DNA of 64,000 bases, taken from Cephalopachus bancanus (lineage: Eukaryota > Chordata > Mammalia > Primates > Tarsiidae). A model generated the notes under the pieces. It ran no database searches. It was not told the DNA's origin and worked only from the letters and a program-made list of their open reading frames with translations. The stretch spans positions 941,001-1,005,000 of the forward strand of contig JAPVLO010000323.1 of NCBI GenBank assembly GCA_027257055.1. The letters are read 5' to 3'. The position numbers and the translations under genes are program-made. The stretch's first letter is position 1, and every line of letters starts with the position of its first letter. Below are positions 11,780-23,823 of the stretch, piece after piece.

Positions 11780-12480
11780 AAAAGAAATGCAATTAACAAC
11801 TATATCTAAGTACCTTCTTTCATTATACCTATCAGATTGGCAAAGATCTTTATGTTCATTAAATATGACAAGGCCACATAATGCAAGATTGATCAGGGTA
11901 TAGAGCATCAGCCATGCTCATCCAATACTGGAGGGAGTGTAAATCGGTACAACTTCTATGGAAGATAATTTGGCAATATCCATCCAAACTACAAATGTAC
12001 ATTTCATTTGACCAGCAATTACATTTCTAGGAATTTATCCTACAGCTATTTTTTACATATGTATGATATGTCATATGTACAGAGTTATTTTTGTTGTGAT
12101 GTTCTTAACTGCAAAATATTGGGAAGACTAAATGTTATTGCTTGAAGACTCAGTAAATTAATTATAACACAATGACAAAATGGAATACGATGCCGCCATT
12201 TTTTAAAAGGGCAAAGAAGTGCTCATGGTTTAATATGGAAAACATCTAAGAGCAGTTATTATAAGAAGTGCCAAAGTGAAGAACATCGTGTGAAAACATT
12301 ATCATTTGTATGAGAAAGGAAAGACAATATGGGCATAGGATATATTTGAAGGTATAGACTAGAAAATGAGAGTATAGGTAATTCTCAGGAGGAGAATATG
12401 GGAGTGGAAGATAGCCCTGAAAGGCAGATTTTTTGCCATGTGCTATATTTTTACTTTGAAGCTTGTGAATGTGCTGCTTG
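11780..12480 (+). mobile_element. Old L1 LINE 3' end
   Basis: Diverged L1M: ACAAAAGAAATGCAATTAAC, CTATCAGATTGGCAAAGATC, GGAATTTATCCTACAGC and AAATGGAATACGATGCCGCC in ORF2-to-3' UTR order. Reading frames are destroyed. Confidence 0.8.
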
Positions 12481-12489
12481 GTTTTTAAA

Positions 12490-13880
12490 GTTAGGTTGAA
12501 ATTTAAGTGACAAAATTTTGGCTATAATGGTGGGAGACCTTTGCAAGATGTCTAAATTTTAATAGCTGGCTCAAGTAAATGTAAAAAGGACCCCGCTTCA
12601 CCCCTCCCCCAAAAAATACATGAAAAAATGAATTACATCCCAAGAAAGAGTTGGGAAGGAAAACTTCCTAAGAGCATGGAACTATTTTTGTCAATTCCAG
12701 CAATTTATTTCACCTGAAGTCACTGTATGCAATCAACCCAGATTGTCTTCAAGCCAAACCCAATTAAAGATTTTCAGCCAACCTTTGCTAAGTGAAGCTC
12801 CAATTCAAATTTGTAACAGTCTTAGAAATTCAGTAGTATTCTTCCCTTCCTGATTTTCAATTTGGTTGTGAAACTCAGCAGGTGTAACATAAAATACAGA
12901 AGTTATTTTCTTTTGGCAAAGCAAAAATTCATCTTCTTAGCTCAAAAATATATCAACATCTATAACATAGAACCAACAGCTAAAACTAAATTATGTGAGC
13001 CGCACATTTCAAATAGATGAAATTCAATACATACAAAGAATAAACCACATAACTGATCTCCATGTAGCAACAGGGATGGACAATTTATCATAAGTAGCCC
13101 TGAGGGAAGCTGTTCACCTTAACAGATAGTTACTAGTAATTTGCATCTGATTATTCGTTTATAGTTTATTTTAGTTCATTAACATGAAAGCTATTATGAG
13201 GTTAAGAATTTTACAAATAGACACCTTAAGCAGGAAACCTCAAAATAGACATTTCTGGGGATCTTTTTTGTGTGTATATTTGACTACAGTCGATTGCTTT
13301 TGAAATGTGTGTATTATTTTGCCTTTTTGTTATTGCTGTTGTTATTTTCAGTTTCTTCATATCCATTGCCATCCATCAGGACATCATCATTCAGTAAGGG
13401 AAATTCAGAAGTTACGAGCACAGCCTCCTTGTCCACTTGTTGGAAAGAATCTCTGAACCACTCTGTGCTGAGGCCACTTACTCTACGCTCTGGGAAGATG
13501 GGAAGTTGAGTTCCTCTTCTACTCTGAAGAGCAACCAGTTCCTATTTCCCTTATGAAGACATTTTCTTTGTGAACTTCCAGGTTAAAGAAAAACAAACAA
13601 ATAAACAAAAACCTTCCCAGTATCTTCCTGGAAAGCTTGGCATAGAAAGGGAATATTTTCTCTATGAATTAATCAGCATTGACTTGACAGAATGAACCTT
13701 CAGAAAAAGAAATGTTTGTCAATTGACCTCAGCGTCAAAGAATTTAAATAGATATAGAATAAAAAGAAAGGAAATCTGTCAATTTCTAGTAAATGAACAT
13801 TTTTCTATAAATAACAAAATATAATATCCTGGCGATTCAATGACAATTCCCCACACAGCATTTCCTTTATCTTATTTTGT
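12490..13880. other. Repeat-poor unique sequence
   Basis: About 1.4 kb without recognised repeats. A TTATTTTCAG acceptor-like string near 13341-13350 is followed by an open stretch to 13509, but there is no matching donor, no codon bias and no recognisable product, so I do not call an exon. Confidence 0.45.
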
Positions 13881-13884
13881 TCTA

Positions 13885-14125
13885 TTTTATTTTATTTAAG
13901 ATGTGGGGTGCAGTTCAGGATTAGGTATACAAGCAGTCATTGGACAGGTAAAGTTTGAGTCTCCCTTTGATCCCCACTTTGCCTGGTTTGAGAACAGGTA
14001 CCCTTATCAATGTTATGTGCACACCCCTCCACCCCCCCCGCCCCGCCCCGGCAGTTTCCGGCTACTGCCAATCCCTTTCTTACAGTATTATGGTAAATGT
14101 TCAGGGTCCACTTATGAGTGAAGAC
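13885..14125 (-). mobile_element. L1 LINE 3' UTR with C-rich tract, antisense
   Basis: Reverse-complement reading gives CACTCATAAGTGGACCCTGA, then GATTGGCAGTAGCCGGAAAC and a G-rich tract (plus-strand C-rich at 14025-14055), then a TATACCTAATCCTGAACTGC-type end. The same order occurs in the L1 at 38216-38410, so both are 3' UTRs of related L1s. Confidence 0.75.
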
Positions 14126-14129
14126 ATAA

Positions 14130-14530
14130 CTTTTGGAAAACAATTGCCCACTGGACACCCACGCATCTTCAGAGTTATCCACGGAGCTGGCTCTGAAGTC
14201 AGCTTTTGGTGCTTTTAGTTTGGATTGAAATGCTGCTTCATTTTTGGCTGGTTTCTCTACCCTGTTGGACTATAACAACAAGTTCCACTACTAGTCTTTG
14301 CCACAAGCTCCAGCTCACTGCCTCTTCCCTTGCCTGGACCTCACATTTACCTGATTGATACAGCTGGCAGCCTGGAGCTGCCTATGATAATAACTGTGAC
14401 ACTCGCTTTTCTTCTGAAGTTGTGGATTCATTAAAAAGAAAGCATTGCATCTTGCTAGAGAACAAGGTTGAATGTTTCTCTTGCTTGGCTATAAGTGACA
14501 AACATGAAATATATCTATACATACTCATGG

Positions 14531-14570
<40 letters not shown>

Positions 14571-16590
14571 CTATACCCACAAATTCTAAACACATGCTGT
14601 CTACCCACGGGGTGGCAACCCAAACAATACCCTAGAAATCAGCTACTGCTCACTACACTAAAGAGTGTACCCTTTAAAGGTACAGTGTACACTTGAAGAA
14701 ATCCCTCCATCATGTTTATTGATTGCATTTGTAGCTTTTATTTTCCTTTTTACAAAATTCCCCACATCAGTCGCTTATAGCTTCTTTTCTGGGTGTTCAC
14801 TTTTTGCAACAAGCTGGAGCTCTGTGTACAAAATTGTATTCCAAACCTGTGTTCTTCCCACTTGCCTGGGTTAAAAATGGCCAAACTGACTTTTAATTTG
14901 GTTAAATAAAATAAATAAATAAATAAAATGGCCCCAGGTTAAGACCCTGCATTCTAAGTTTCAGCCCAGAGTGAATTTGTATGGCCAAGTTATAAACCCC
15001 TGAAAATAGGAAACTAATGCCATGAGGATTTAAAATAATAGAAAATGTTTCACATAATATAAATCCATAAGCAGTGTATTATATTTAAGTCTTAATATCT
15101 ACATACTTGGATTATCTGATATCTTGACAATCACACAAAGTAATCTCCCTCCCTTTCCCCCTTCCTTTGACTCTGGGTTTCATTCCTATGTATTAACAAT
15201 GCTCTGGGCCATAAAATACTGTATTAATATTAGTTTGTCACAGCAGACTAAATTTAGAACAACTCATTAATATGAGAGACTTAAAGGCAGTGAGCCAAGA
15301 GTACCAGGGACTATAAGCTCTTAAGGCTATAAGTTATGCAGATATGCCACTTGAACTGGAGAGCCAGCCATTCTTTTTGTTACTAATAAGAGATTCTATT
15401 AGTTCTAAGCTGATTCTAATTCTAATTAAGAAATGTGGGAAAAGGCAATTTTGCCATTGTAGGTACGGTTGATGTGCAGCTGGAATGAGTCTTATATCAT
15501 CCCGCTTGGCTTCCTGGTCATAGAAGATTAGTGGCACATGCATGGAATGAATATTCTTCCTGCCATCCACGTTTAAAAAAAAAAAAAAAAAACTCACTGC
15601 TGTATTTGGGATGGCGTGATAGTAATTGATGTTCCTGGAAGAAGTCTAGTAATCAGTGCTTTTTCAAAGCAAACCTTCTGGGGCTCAGAAGCACCCCAGT
15701 TGTACAAAAAGTTTTGACTTTTTACAAATAAAAACCTTTCAAATAGATCTTCTGGACCTGTTATGCCTTTCTTTGGGCTTGTCAAATATTAATTTTTTTT
15801 TTAAATTTAGTCCCTTGCTAAGCTACAAATATTCATGTTTAACACCAAGTAGCAGTTCAGGGGCTGACGACTTGGTATGTACCTTTTGAATGATGCATAG
15901 AAAGCAGCAGTTAGCACAAAGAAAAAGCCACCAGATTGGTCTCAGGGAAACCCAGTGTCTGAATTTTTCATGACTCCTCTAGCACTTAAAGAATAAAAAA
16001 ACTGGCTACCAGTGTTGGGAGACCAGCGTCAGGAGGTCAGAGCCTGGAAACATGCAAGAGAATCCGGTCTTGCCTGGGGAAAGTGAAAAGGGATTTAAGC
16101 TGCTTAGGAGAATTAGAAGGAAATAAAATATTCTTTTGCTTTGTTTTGGTATTTGATAAACACCACAATAGCAAAACAAAACCTATAAAAAGGTATGCGG
16201 TCACATTTCGCCAGAGTTCCTTATTTTTATGTCTCCAAGGACAGCAAAACTTACCTTCCCATTTGGGTGGTGGGGCTCATTGTTCAACTTTCTCAAATCA
16301 GGCCTTTTCTGGAACACTCACTCGTTCTTAACAGTTCTCCCTCCCAAGGACACCAATGAAGAAGGCATAGAAGCAATTCAATCATTTGTTTCCCTGAATG
16401 TGTTTGCAAATATCTCCCAAAGAGGTGGGGAGCACATGGGGAAAATAACATCTTAATTACATAGGTGCCCAGTGACTCAAGATGGAAACATATTCCTCCT
16501 TTGATGAACTTTTCTGCATTTTATAATGATTTAGAGAAAATCTCAACTAAATCCAGGAAAACAAATGAGTAACTCCTATGGAAGGAAAAA
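14130..16590. other. Repeat-poor unique sequence
   Basis: Single-copy DNA apart from the CA repeat at 14532-14569, an (AATA)n patch near 14908-14930 and an A run at 15574-15592. No gene recognised. Confidence 0.5.
14532..14569. repeat. (CA)19 microsatellite
   Basis: Uninterrupted run of 19 CA units in otherwise unique DNA. Confidence 0.97.
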
Positions 16591-17260
16591 AAATTGCAGT
16601 GTTTAAGCAACTGATGACTTCACCTGTCACCGTCTCATTAAGCTCTTAATGAGTTCTTTTCTATTCTTGGTCACATCTGATTTTTTTTTAATATAAGTCC
16701 CTTTGAACAGCTGGGAGTAAGAATTGCCTTTGATCACCGAATTCTTCTGAATTTTCAGTCAAAACGAGGCCATTTTCATCCTGACTTGGGGTATTTTTAT
16801 GAGTTTATTTCCCCCAAGTACATTCCTGGGCATAGCTTTCCAGGCTGAGAAGAGCCTGAACAATTAATGTATACATTTTTACATAAATGTTTATAAATTT
16901 AACAAAGGGAGAGAGCTTTGCCACAAGAAGCCTCAGCTCTTTTGAAGGCAGTTTTCTAATGATGACCCTTGGCGTGTTGGGCCACATGGGATTCCTCGGA
17001 GAAGAGTCGGATGAAAATTAGTCTATTCTCATTTCAAACAGAATTTTGCTGAAGTCCTGATCAGAGCATCAGCATGGAGTCCAGGGAGACAACACTCGCT
17101 ACTTGATTCACTCCGCAGCCTCCCTCTCCTGGTAATTGTTGCAGGAACACATAGTGACAAGGCTCTAGGATGTGAGAGGTCTGGATGTACTCCGGCTGTT
17201 ACGCTCTGTTTAAAGATTTAAACCATCAGGGTATGATAAGGCTTTTTGATGTTCATTGAA
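16590..17260. promoter_or_regulatory. Candidate conserved non-coding element
   Basis: No repeat, no gene. The base composition is balanced and clustered motifs resemble known vertebrate non-coding elements: CTCTTAATGAG, GAACAATTAATG, AACAAAGGGAG (a SOX/TCF-like ACAAAG), CAGGTAAT-like CTGGTAATTG and GAAAATTAGTC. The call rests on texture, not alignment. Confidence 0.35.
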
Positions 17261-17880
17261 CACGGAGCTTGGGTACAGAAGAAGGGGAAAGGGCTTCACC
17301 AGAAGGCAATCATCTTTCAGAGCCACGGTGAGACAGAGAGAGGTGGGGAAATCTCAGCCTCAGCATAGACGTGGAACAAAGGGAGATGAAAGGGCCAGGG
17401 TGAGGAAGGGGCCAACTCTGGCTGAGAGGCAGAACTCGCTCCGTGAGAGTCCGATGTCTTATAACGCAGGGAAAGCATTTAGAGCTCCTCTTTCATTAAA
17501 ACACACTCATGTTTGAGGTGGGGGAGGGGGCGGAAGGGGAGGGACAATGCCAGCTGGAAATTTGGGTGGCTTCAGTTGACCCCAGACTTGGAGCAGCTTC
17601 TCATGGCTTATTTTGAAATGATTTAATGAGTGTTTACTTTGAGTTGGATGAATGTCATTTCCAACACTCAAACCTGGAAGAAGACCTTCTTTAAAGTACA
17701 TTTTGAAGATCCTCAAAGAGTTTTCTTCCCCCAAAGGTAAATCCTGAATGTTTGTCTTGAAGAATGTAATAATCAGGAAGGAAAGAAGAGGGGGGAAAAA
17801 ATGCCCCCTACAGAACCCAACTCAATTTCTTCAAATCCTCTTCTTTGGCAAAATATCAGTTTTTCAACCTGTTCACAGCC
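17261..17880. other. Unique GA- and G-rich sequence
   Basis: Purine-rich single-copy DNA (17270-17420 and 17515-17550). An 86-codon Arg-rich frame at 17256-17516 follows from the AGR bias and has no recognisable domain. Confidence 0.45.
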
Positions 17881-18035
17881 ATATCACGCCCTGTTACCAA
17901 GCCTGCACTTTGACTGCACTAATTATACAGGAAACAAGACTCCTCTCTCCATTTTTGCCTTCCCAGCCTCTACTGCGGGTTTGCTGCATGTATCAAAGTC
18001 ACAGCAAATGTTTGTTGAGGTAATGAATGAATGAA
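17880..18035 (+). mobile_element. L2 LINE 3' end, weak
   Basis: Ends with GCAAATGTTTGTTGAGGTAA followed by TGAATGAATGA, the characteristic L2 terminus, preceded by diverged pyrimidine-rich sequence. Confidence 0.55.
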
Positions 18036-18171
18036 CGACCCTAGGAAAGGAAAGGCAGGTATCCATTTATCTTCTGTCCCTCTATCCAAAGTTTCAGAGA
18101 AATGTTGCATAAAGAAAGCAAAGAGTTGTGGTTTTTCCCTCTTGCTTTCTGTACCAGCACACACCATGACA

Positions 18172-18420
18172 ACGCATAGTTGAGGAAGTTCGTACTTTGG
18201 AATCAGACACACCTGGAATTGAAGGCTGTGTGGCTGGCCACTTACCACAGGCCTCTGGGCAACATATTTCACTTTCCTAAGATTTATTTTTCCCAGCTGC
18301 AGAACTGGCATAGTAAAAAGAGCTCCCTGTTTCGGGCGAAAAAAATCCATGTAAAGTGCTTAGCACAATGCTTGATACGGTAAGACCTACTGTTAATATT
18401 ATTACTACTATTAGTATTGC
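18172..18420 (+). mobile_element. MIR SINE, near full length
   Basis: Core order is clear: TTTGGAATCAGACACACCTG, GGCCACTTACCACAGG, CCTCTGGGCAACATATTTC, then CATGTAAAGTGCTTAGCAC and ATGCTTGATACGGTAAG. Confidence 0.85.
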
Positions 18421-19480
18421 TCTCTAAAATGTTTTCAGATATAGTGGACTCAAGAGAAGATTTCAGAAATATATAGTCATCAATGCAATTTAAAAGAAAG
18501 TCTCTAGAGTGACATGAATAATATGCAATGTAACCTTCTGGCTTTCCCTGGTTCGACAATATGCTCCTCTTCCCACCTCATGTAATTGTTATGCTATTAG
18601 AAGGAAGACCTTCTCCTAACACCAGCCAAAATAACCCAGCCAAAACAACAGATACAATGCCATGCCCATTTCCTCACAGATTTCAGTTCAGCACAGCACA
18701 AAAAAACACTGCTTCTGAGTAGGCAGAAAGGAAATGAGGACCCAGACCCAATTTCATCTCATGTAGGCCACAACCCACCTGAGCCAAGGGCCCCTACCAG
18801 TGAGCCGGGAGAAGGTACCAAACATCAACTTCCAGCAACTGTTATTCACATCTGTTATAAATCAGGCTCTCTCATGCAATCCTCACAAAAACCCTATAAT
18901 GACGGTACTGCTTGCAGGTGAAAAAGTTGAATTGTAAAATGGTAGTATCAAGAAAGTGAAATGTACTGCCATTTTTATTTATTTGTCTTTTAACATTTTT
19001 CTTAGCAACCTGCTGGACTGGACTAGGACAATCTCTCTCTCTCTGAGAATCTGTTCCCATCCCTCAAGTTCTTTGGGTCTCAAAGTTCTCATCTGTATCA
19101 GTGAGGCGGTAGAGAAGGAAGTGGGTGTGGTGGTCCATTCTAGCCCATAGTCTATGGTTTATGCCAGGAGTGCTGAACCACCAGTTGCTGCCCTCTGCTG
19201 ACGCAGGAATCTCTGAAAAACCACAAGCTTCATATAATGATCTTCCTCTTCAGTTTCCCCAGGTCTTCCGGCCTCTAATACCGGAAATGGGAGCATGTCA
19301 GCCATTACCATTACCAAAAGAGTCCATTTTCACACAGCTCAAATCTAGGGAACACTCTGGCCAAATAACTTGCCCCATGATTGAAACATAAGGGAATTAC
19401 TGGTGGTTGTTTTTTTTCTCTAGTCCGCTAACACAGAGAAAGCCAGGCCTCTAAAAACAAATTGATTGATGATATAATTT
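18421..19480. other. Unique sequence
   Basis: Single-copy DNA with no gene. Carries the CTCF-like motif at 19184-19203. A possible antisense MIR trace lies near 18850-18950 (CATGCAATCCTCACAAAAAC). Confidence 0.45.
19184..19203 (-). promoter_or_regulatory. CTCF-like binding motif
   Basis: The minus strand reads CGTCAGCAGAGGGCAGCAAC. Its CAGCAGAGGGCAG stretch is a close match to the CTCF core. It points the same way as the motif at 7.54 kb. Binding is inferred only. Confidence 0.55.
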
Positions 19481-20230
19481 GATATCTTTGTAAGATTTCT
19501 AGTGGCAGAATCAATCTGCTGCTACCACCACCATTCAAGGCAGAGAAAAAGAAAAATTGCACCAGTTGCTTTTCTTTTATTGTACTTCCGGGTGCTCTAA
19601 GAAAAAAACTCTCTCCAGAAAATCAATAAGGCAGATTGTGCCCAGCAGTCTCCCATTACAGAATTAAATCCATATGCCAACACAAAACAACGAAGAGACC
19701 CAACTAGCAAGGGATCCATTTGCTTTGTTTGACTTTGGCTGCCAGGGAATGAGACCACAAGACTGGACATAATTTAATGCAAACCTTGGCCTATCCTGGT
19801 CATGCATATGACTGACCCTCAGGGCACGACCATCAATTTTCTATTAAAGATCAGAGATTTGACATATCAAAGTCAACATCTAGTTGAATAACTGCAGTAA
19901 CTTGATAATAATTCTTTTGTGGATTTCACAGTGGCTTTTCAGTAAAGTATCAGAAAGGTAGCCGATTTCAATCCTGACCTGGCAAGATCTGAATATGAAA
20001 TAAAGGATTTCAGCTTGATCTGCCCATGATGTGAGGATGAATGTTCTGGTAAATGTTAACTTAGTGCTCTGAATAGCTCAGTAATAGATGGGTTTAGGCA
20101 GTAATAGGTTTAAAATGTCAACTTATTGAATAATAATTTCATGTTGTACAAATACTATGTGTAAGAAGGGATTTGTTTTGCAAATTTTGAAATAAATGAA
20201 TGGATTTATAATGTCCTTGACTGTTTCATT
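19480..20230. promoter_or_regulatory. Possible conserved non-coding sequence
   Basis: Repeat-free, with closely spaced short motifs such as AGATTTGACATATCAAAGTC, CTTTGTTTGAC, ACATAATTTAATGC and CAGTAACTTGATAATAATTC. Texture resembles conserved regulatory DNA, less striking than the block at 30.9-33.4 kb. Confidence 0.25.
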
Positions 20231-20697
20231 GTTCTAGTAAGAATTTTACAGAAGAATCAAAATTAGTTTGTGCTTTCTCTGGTCTTGTTTTTCGCATTTG
20301 TCTCTATGTAGTTTTTATAATTACTAGGCCTCCCTGAATTCTGGTCCTTAATTGAGCTTGTCCCTATTTTGGTCCCCAAAGCCAGACTGAAAGCATTATT
20401 TTCTAGTAAAAAATAAAAACTCAATTATCCCTTCCTATAAAATGTTTCATGACACCAATAGCATAAAAACCTTTCACCAACCCAGCTGTAAAATGCTCAA
20501 CTGTTCAAAACATAAGAACTGAAAGAAATTCTGTTTCCATAACTGAACTCAGCTCTTCAGTCCAATTATAAGCTGACAGCTCTATAAATCCTGGTGGAAC
20601 ACAAGTGTGGGTAAAACCGAATTGCGATTGGGACACTGAGGACCTGGGACAAACACCTCCACCACAGGCTGTGGAAAAGGTCCCCAGATTCTGCAGC

Positions 20698-20698
<1 letters not shown>

Positions 20699-20754
<56 letters not shown>
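20699..20754. repeat. (AC)28 microsatellite
   Basis: The longest pure dinucleotide run in the window, 28 AC units. Produces spurious Cys-Val and Thr-His open frames on both strands. Confidence 0.98.
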
Positions 20755-20756
<2 letters not shown>

Positions 20757-21722
20757 AACCATCCTATATGGAGTGAATAAGTTTGCTTAGGGAAATGAGA
20801 GATGCCAAAAAAACCACCCAGGTGAGCCCTCTAAATACTTCAGGTCTGATTCTTCAGCCTCTCAGCCTCCTGGAAGCTTCAGGAGAGCCAACCAAGGAGC
20901 CCATGTTTGCCTACCAGTCTACACTCTGAGCAGCTCTCGGTCTAATGAATGAAGGACATCTTGATTTCCCACAAACCATAACACCTTTCAGTAGTTTAAA
21001 GATATCCATACCTGAGGAATACCTGCATGAAATGGTCCTAAACAAATCTGCTTGGCCACTGAGCTCCATGATTGAGCACACCTCTCCCGGAATATCAACC
21101 ACGAAGACTCTCTGTCCTAATCTGATTTCCCCGCTGGAGCTCACCATAAGACAAAGATGTGAGTGTTAGTAGTTTATTTGGAAGATGAAGAAAACATTGG
21201 TAAGGGAGTAAGACAGAGAGACGGCAGCTGATGAAAAGTGCATTAACAAGCCAGTTACTATCGTCAGTAATTAGAATTTAGTCCCACTGGGGACTCGGAG
21301 CCAGTATAGAACATAAACCATAAGATTACCCCCACTGAGGGAGTAAGGGAGCCAAAGTGCTTCTACTCTCCTCTTAGTCATTGGTAGAGACTGAAGGACG
21401 TTAATTCCTTGGCATTTTTGACCAACAGTATAGGTAGGCAGAAGGCACCAGGAGCCAGAGAAAGCCCCAGAAAAAATGTGCATGCTGGGAGTTGGAAGTC
21501 AGGCACCAGACACTGAAGTGGGTCAAGAAAGTGATATGGGCAGGGCACCTACAGCCTCTGCTCTAGGCCCTGGCTTTTTATTAATTTTTAAAACTTCCCT
21601 ATCTCATGTTTAAGTTATGGAAGTAATAGGTCTTATGTAGAACCACAAACTTAAACAGAATAGAAAGGCAGCCACAAATTTTGTTAAAGACCTTTTTCCT
21701 CGCAGCCACCACTTTTACGGTT
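20755..21722. other. Unique sequence
   Basis: No gene or confidently named repeat in about 970 bases. Confidence 0.45.
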
Positions 21723-21838
21723 CTTTCTTTCCTTCCTTCCTTCCTTCCTTCCTTCCTTCCTTCCTTCCTTCCTTCCTTCCTTCCTTCCTTCTTTCCTTCT
21801 TTCCTTCCTTTCTTCCTTTCTTCCTTCTTCTTTCTTTT
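21723..21838. repeat. (TTCC)n microsatellite at an Alu tail
   Basis: About 116 bases of TTCC units decaying into TTTCC and TTCTT. It sits exactly where the poly-T (antisense A tail) of the adjoining Alu should be, so it probably grew from that tail. Confidence 0.95.
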
Positions 21839-22133
21839 GAGTCAGGGTCTCTTTCTGTTGCCCAGGCTGGAATGCCATGGCATGATCATGCCTCACCACA
21901 GACTCGAACTCCTAGGCTCAGGAGATACTTCTGTCTCAGTCTCCAGAGTAGCTGAGACTACAGTCATGTGCCACACCAAGCTAGTGTTTTGTTTTGTTTT
22001 GTTTTGTTTTGTTTGTAAACATAAGGGCTCTCTATGTTGCCCAGGCTAATCTCAAATTCCTTGGCTCAAGTAATCTCCCCACCTCAGCCTTCCAAAGTAC
22101 TGGGATTAAAGGTATGTGCCACTGCGCCTGGCC
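21836..22133 (-). mobile_element. Alu SINE, antisense, older type
   Basis: Antisense dimer with TTGAGTCAGGGTCTC, CCCAGGCTGGAATGCC and CCAAAGTACTGGGATTAAAG, ending GCGCCTGGCC. The A-rich linker has expanded to about five TTTTG units at 21987-22013. Confidence 0.93.
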
Positions 22134-22470
22134 ATAGTTTCTTGTGACTCTACATATAAAACCTGTATATATAAACACACACAGCACATACTGATTGGAC
22201 AGCCCTTTGATGCCACACCAATAAGGTCATACTTGACAGAATTTTCTGCTGCTCATTTTTTTCACATAATATATCTTGGACATCTTTGCAAATTAATACC
22301 TTGGTATTTGTCTCAAACTTTTCAGTGAATACTAGTATGAACATATTCATTTAAACCATTTTCACTTGGTAAATATTTAAGCACTTTTTTTTCAACATTT
22401 TTGCTTTCACAGACAATGCTGCAGCGTTTTTTGCAACATATATATAAGATGTGCCAACAATGCCAAACAT

Positions 22471-22499
22471 CATATATATGTATATATATGTATATGTAT

Positions 22500-22547
<48 letters not shown>

Positions 22548-22573
22548 ACATATACATATATATGTATATATAA
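22471..22573. repeat. TA/TG-TA/CA imperfect palindrome
   Basis: The left half is TATG units and the right half is CATA units around a pure TA core near 22519-22531. The halves are reverse complements apart from a 2-base slip. Prone to cruciform formation and length change. Confidence 0.9.
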
Positions 22574-22657
22574 TGTGATACATTGTATATATGATACATT
22601 CTGCCAAGTGAAACTATCTGGTCAGAGAATATGCACATTTTAAAATTTGACAAATCA

Positions 22658-22940
22658 GCTGGGCTCGGTGGCTCAGCCTGTAATCCCACGCCTTTGGAGG
22701 CTGAGGTGAGTGGATTGCCTGAGCCCGCAAGTTCGAGACCCGCCTGGGCAGTGAGACCTCATCTCTACAATAAATTTTTAAAAATCAGCCGGGCGTGGTA
22801 GTGCGTGCCTGTAATTCCGGCTACTTGGAAGGCTGAGGCGGCAGGATCGCCGGAGCCCAGCAGGTCGAGGCTGCGGTGGCCAGGAGCAGCCACTGCACTC
22901 CAGTCTGGGTGACAGAGTGAGACTCCAACTCAAAAAAAAA
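22658..22940 (+). mobile_element. Alu SINE, young lineage-specific tier, perfect target-site duplication
   Basis: Has CTCAGCCTG, CCCACGCCTTTGG, GGGCAGTGAGACC and GAGCAGCCACTGC. Flanked by AAATTTGACAAATCA on both sides (ending 22657 and 22957), an unmutated 15-base duplication that indicates a relatively recent insertion into the old L1. Confidence 0.96.
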
Positions 22941-23823
22941 AAATTTGACAAATCATACCAAAGCAATCTCTAAACAACATTCCACAAATTTACACTTCTT
23001 CCAACAGTATATGAGTGCACCTGTTTCCTGACATCTGTGCCAACATTGCAAATGATCACACTTTTTAATTTTTGGCAAGTTAATGTATTAAAATGATATA
23101 TCCCTCTCTGTACATGTCTTTTATTATAAATGAGATTACTCAACTATAATATATTTCTTTGCACCTTCACATCCATTTTTCTAATGTTTTATTAGTTTTT
23201 TTCTTAATATTTTTAAAAGCACCCTTTACAAGCAAATATCTTCCCAGATTGTATTTTGTCTTTGATTATCGATTATGTCTTTTTTCATGCTGTGTTAAAG
23301 TATTAAATATCAATATTATCAAATATGTCAATTTTTAAAATAATTTCTGGGGTTTGTATCTTAAATAATCTTTCTCACTAATAAAATTGTTAAAAACAAG
23401 TTTAATTTTTTTTTTCTAGAACACTTTAAAGGGTGATTTTTATTGTAGGCATTTATCCAGTATTTATCTTGGTGTAAGATATCAAGTAGAAATTTGGTTA
23501 CAAATTATTTTTTTCTAGATGGCATCTCATTTCCCTTCAACTAAATCTTTTAATTAGTAATTGATAATCATTATCAATTTAAAATATCTTTTTATCAATA
23601 ATCAATTCACATGTGGATTTAATTCTATTTCTGTGTTGTTTATTCTTTTTAAATATTATAGATTTGTAATAAAGTTTATTATCTAGCAAAGCTTTTCTTA
23701 TCTTTTTACTCTCTAGAATTTTCCCATGTTTATTTTTTGGAATAAACTATAGTATCACCTTGTCAGGATCAAAACAAAGTTGGTATTTTTATTGACATTA
23801 TTTGCTTATCTAAATTGATTTAG

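Noticed and set aside
13270..13509. Possible exon after an acceptor-like TTATTTTCAG
   Set aside because: No donor site with coding support, no recognisable peptide, and the frame begins in T-rich sequence.
17256..17516. Arg-rich 86-codon frame
   Set aside because: Caused by purine-rich sequence; no homology recognised.
20505..20790. Cys-Val and Thr-His frames at the second long AC repeat
   Set aside because: Same artefact of a pure AC tract.
22401..22689. Tyr-Ile repeat proteins on both strands
   Set aside because: Encoded by the TA/TG palindrome; not coding.
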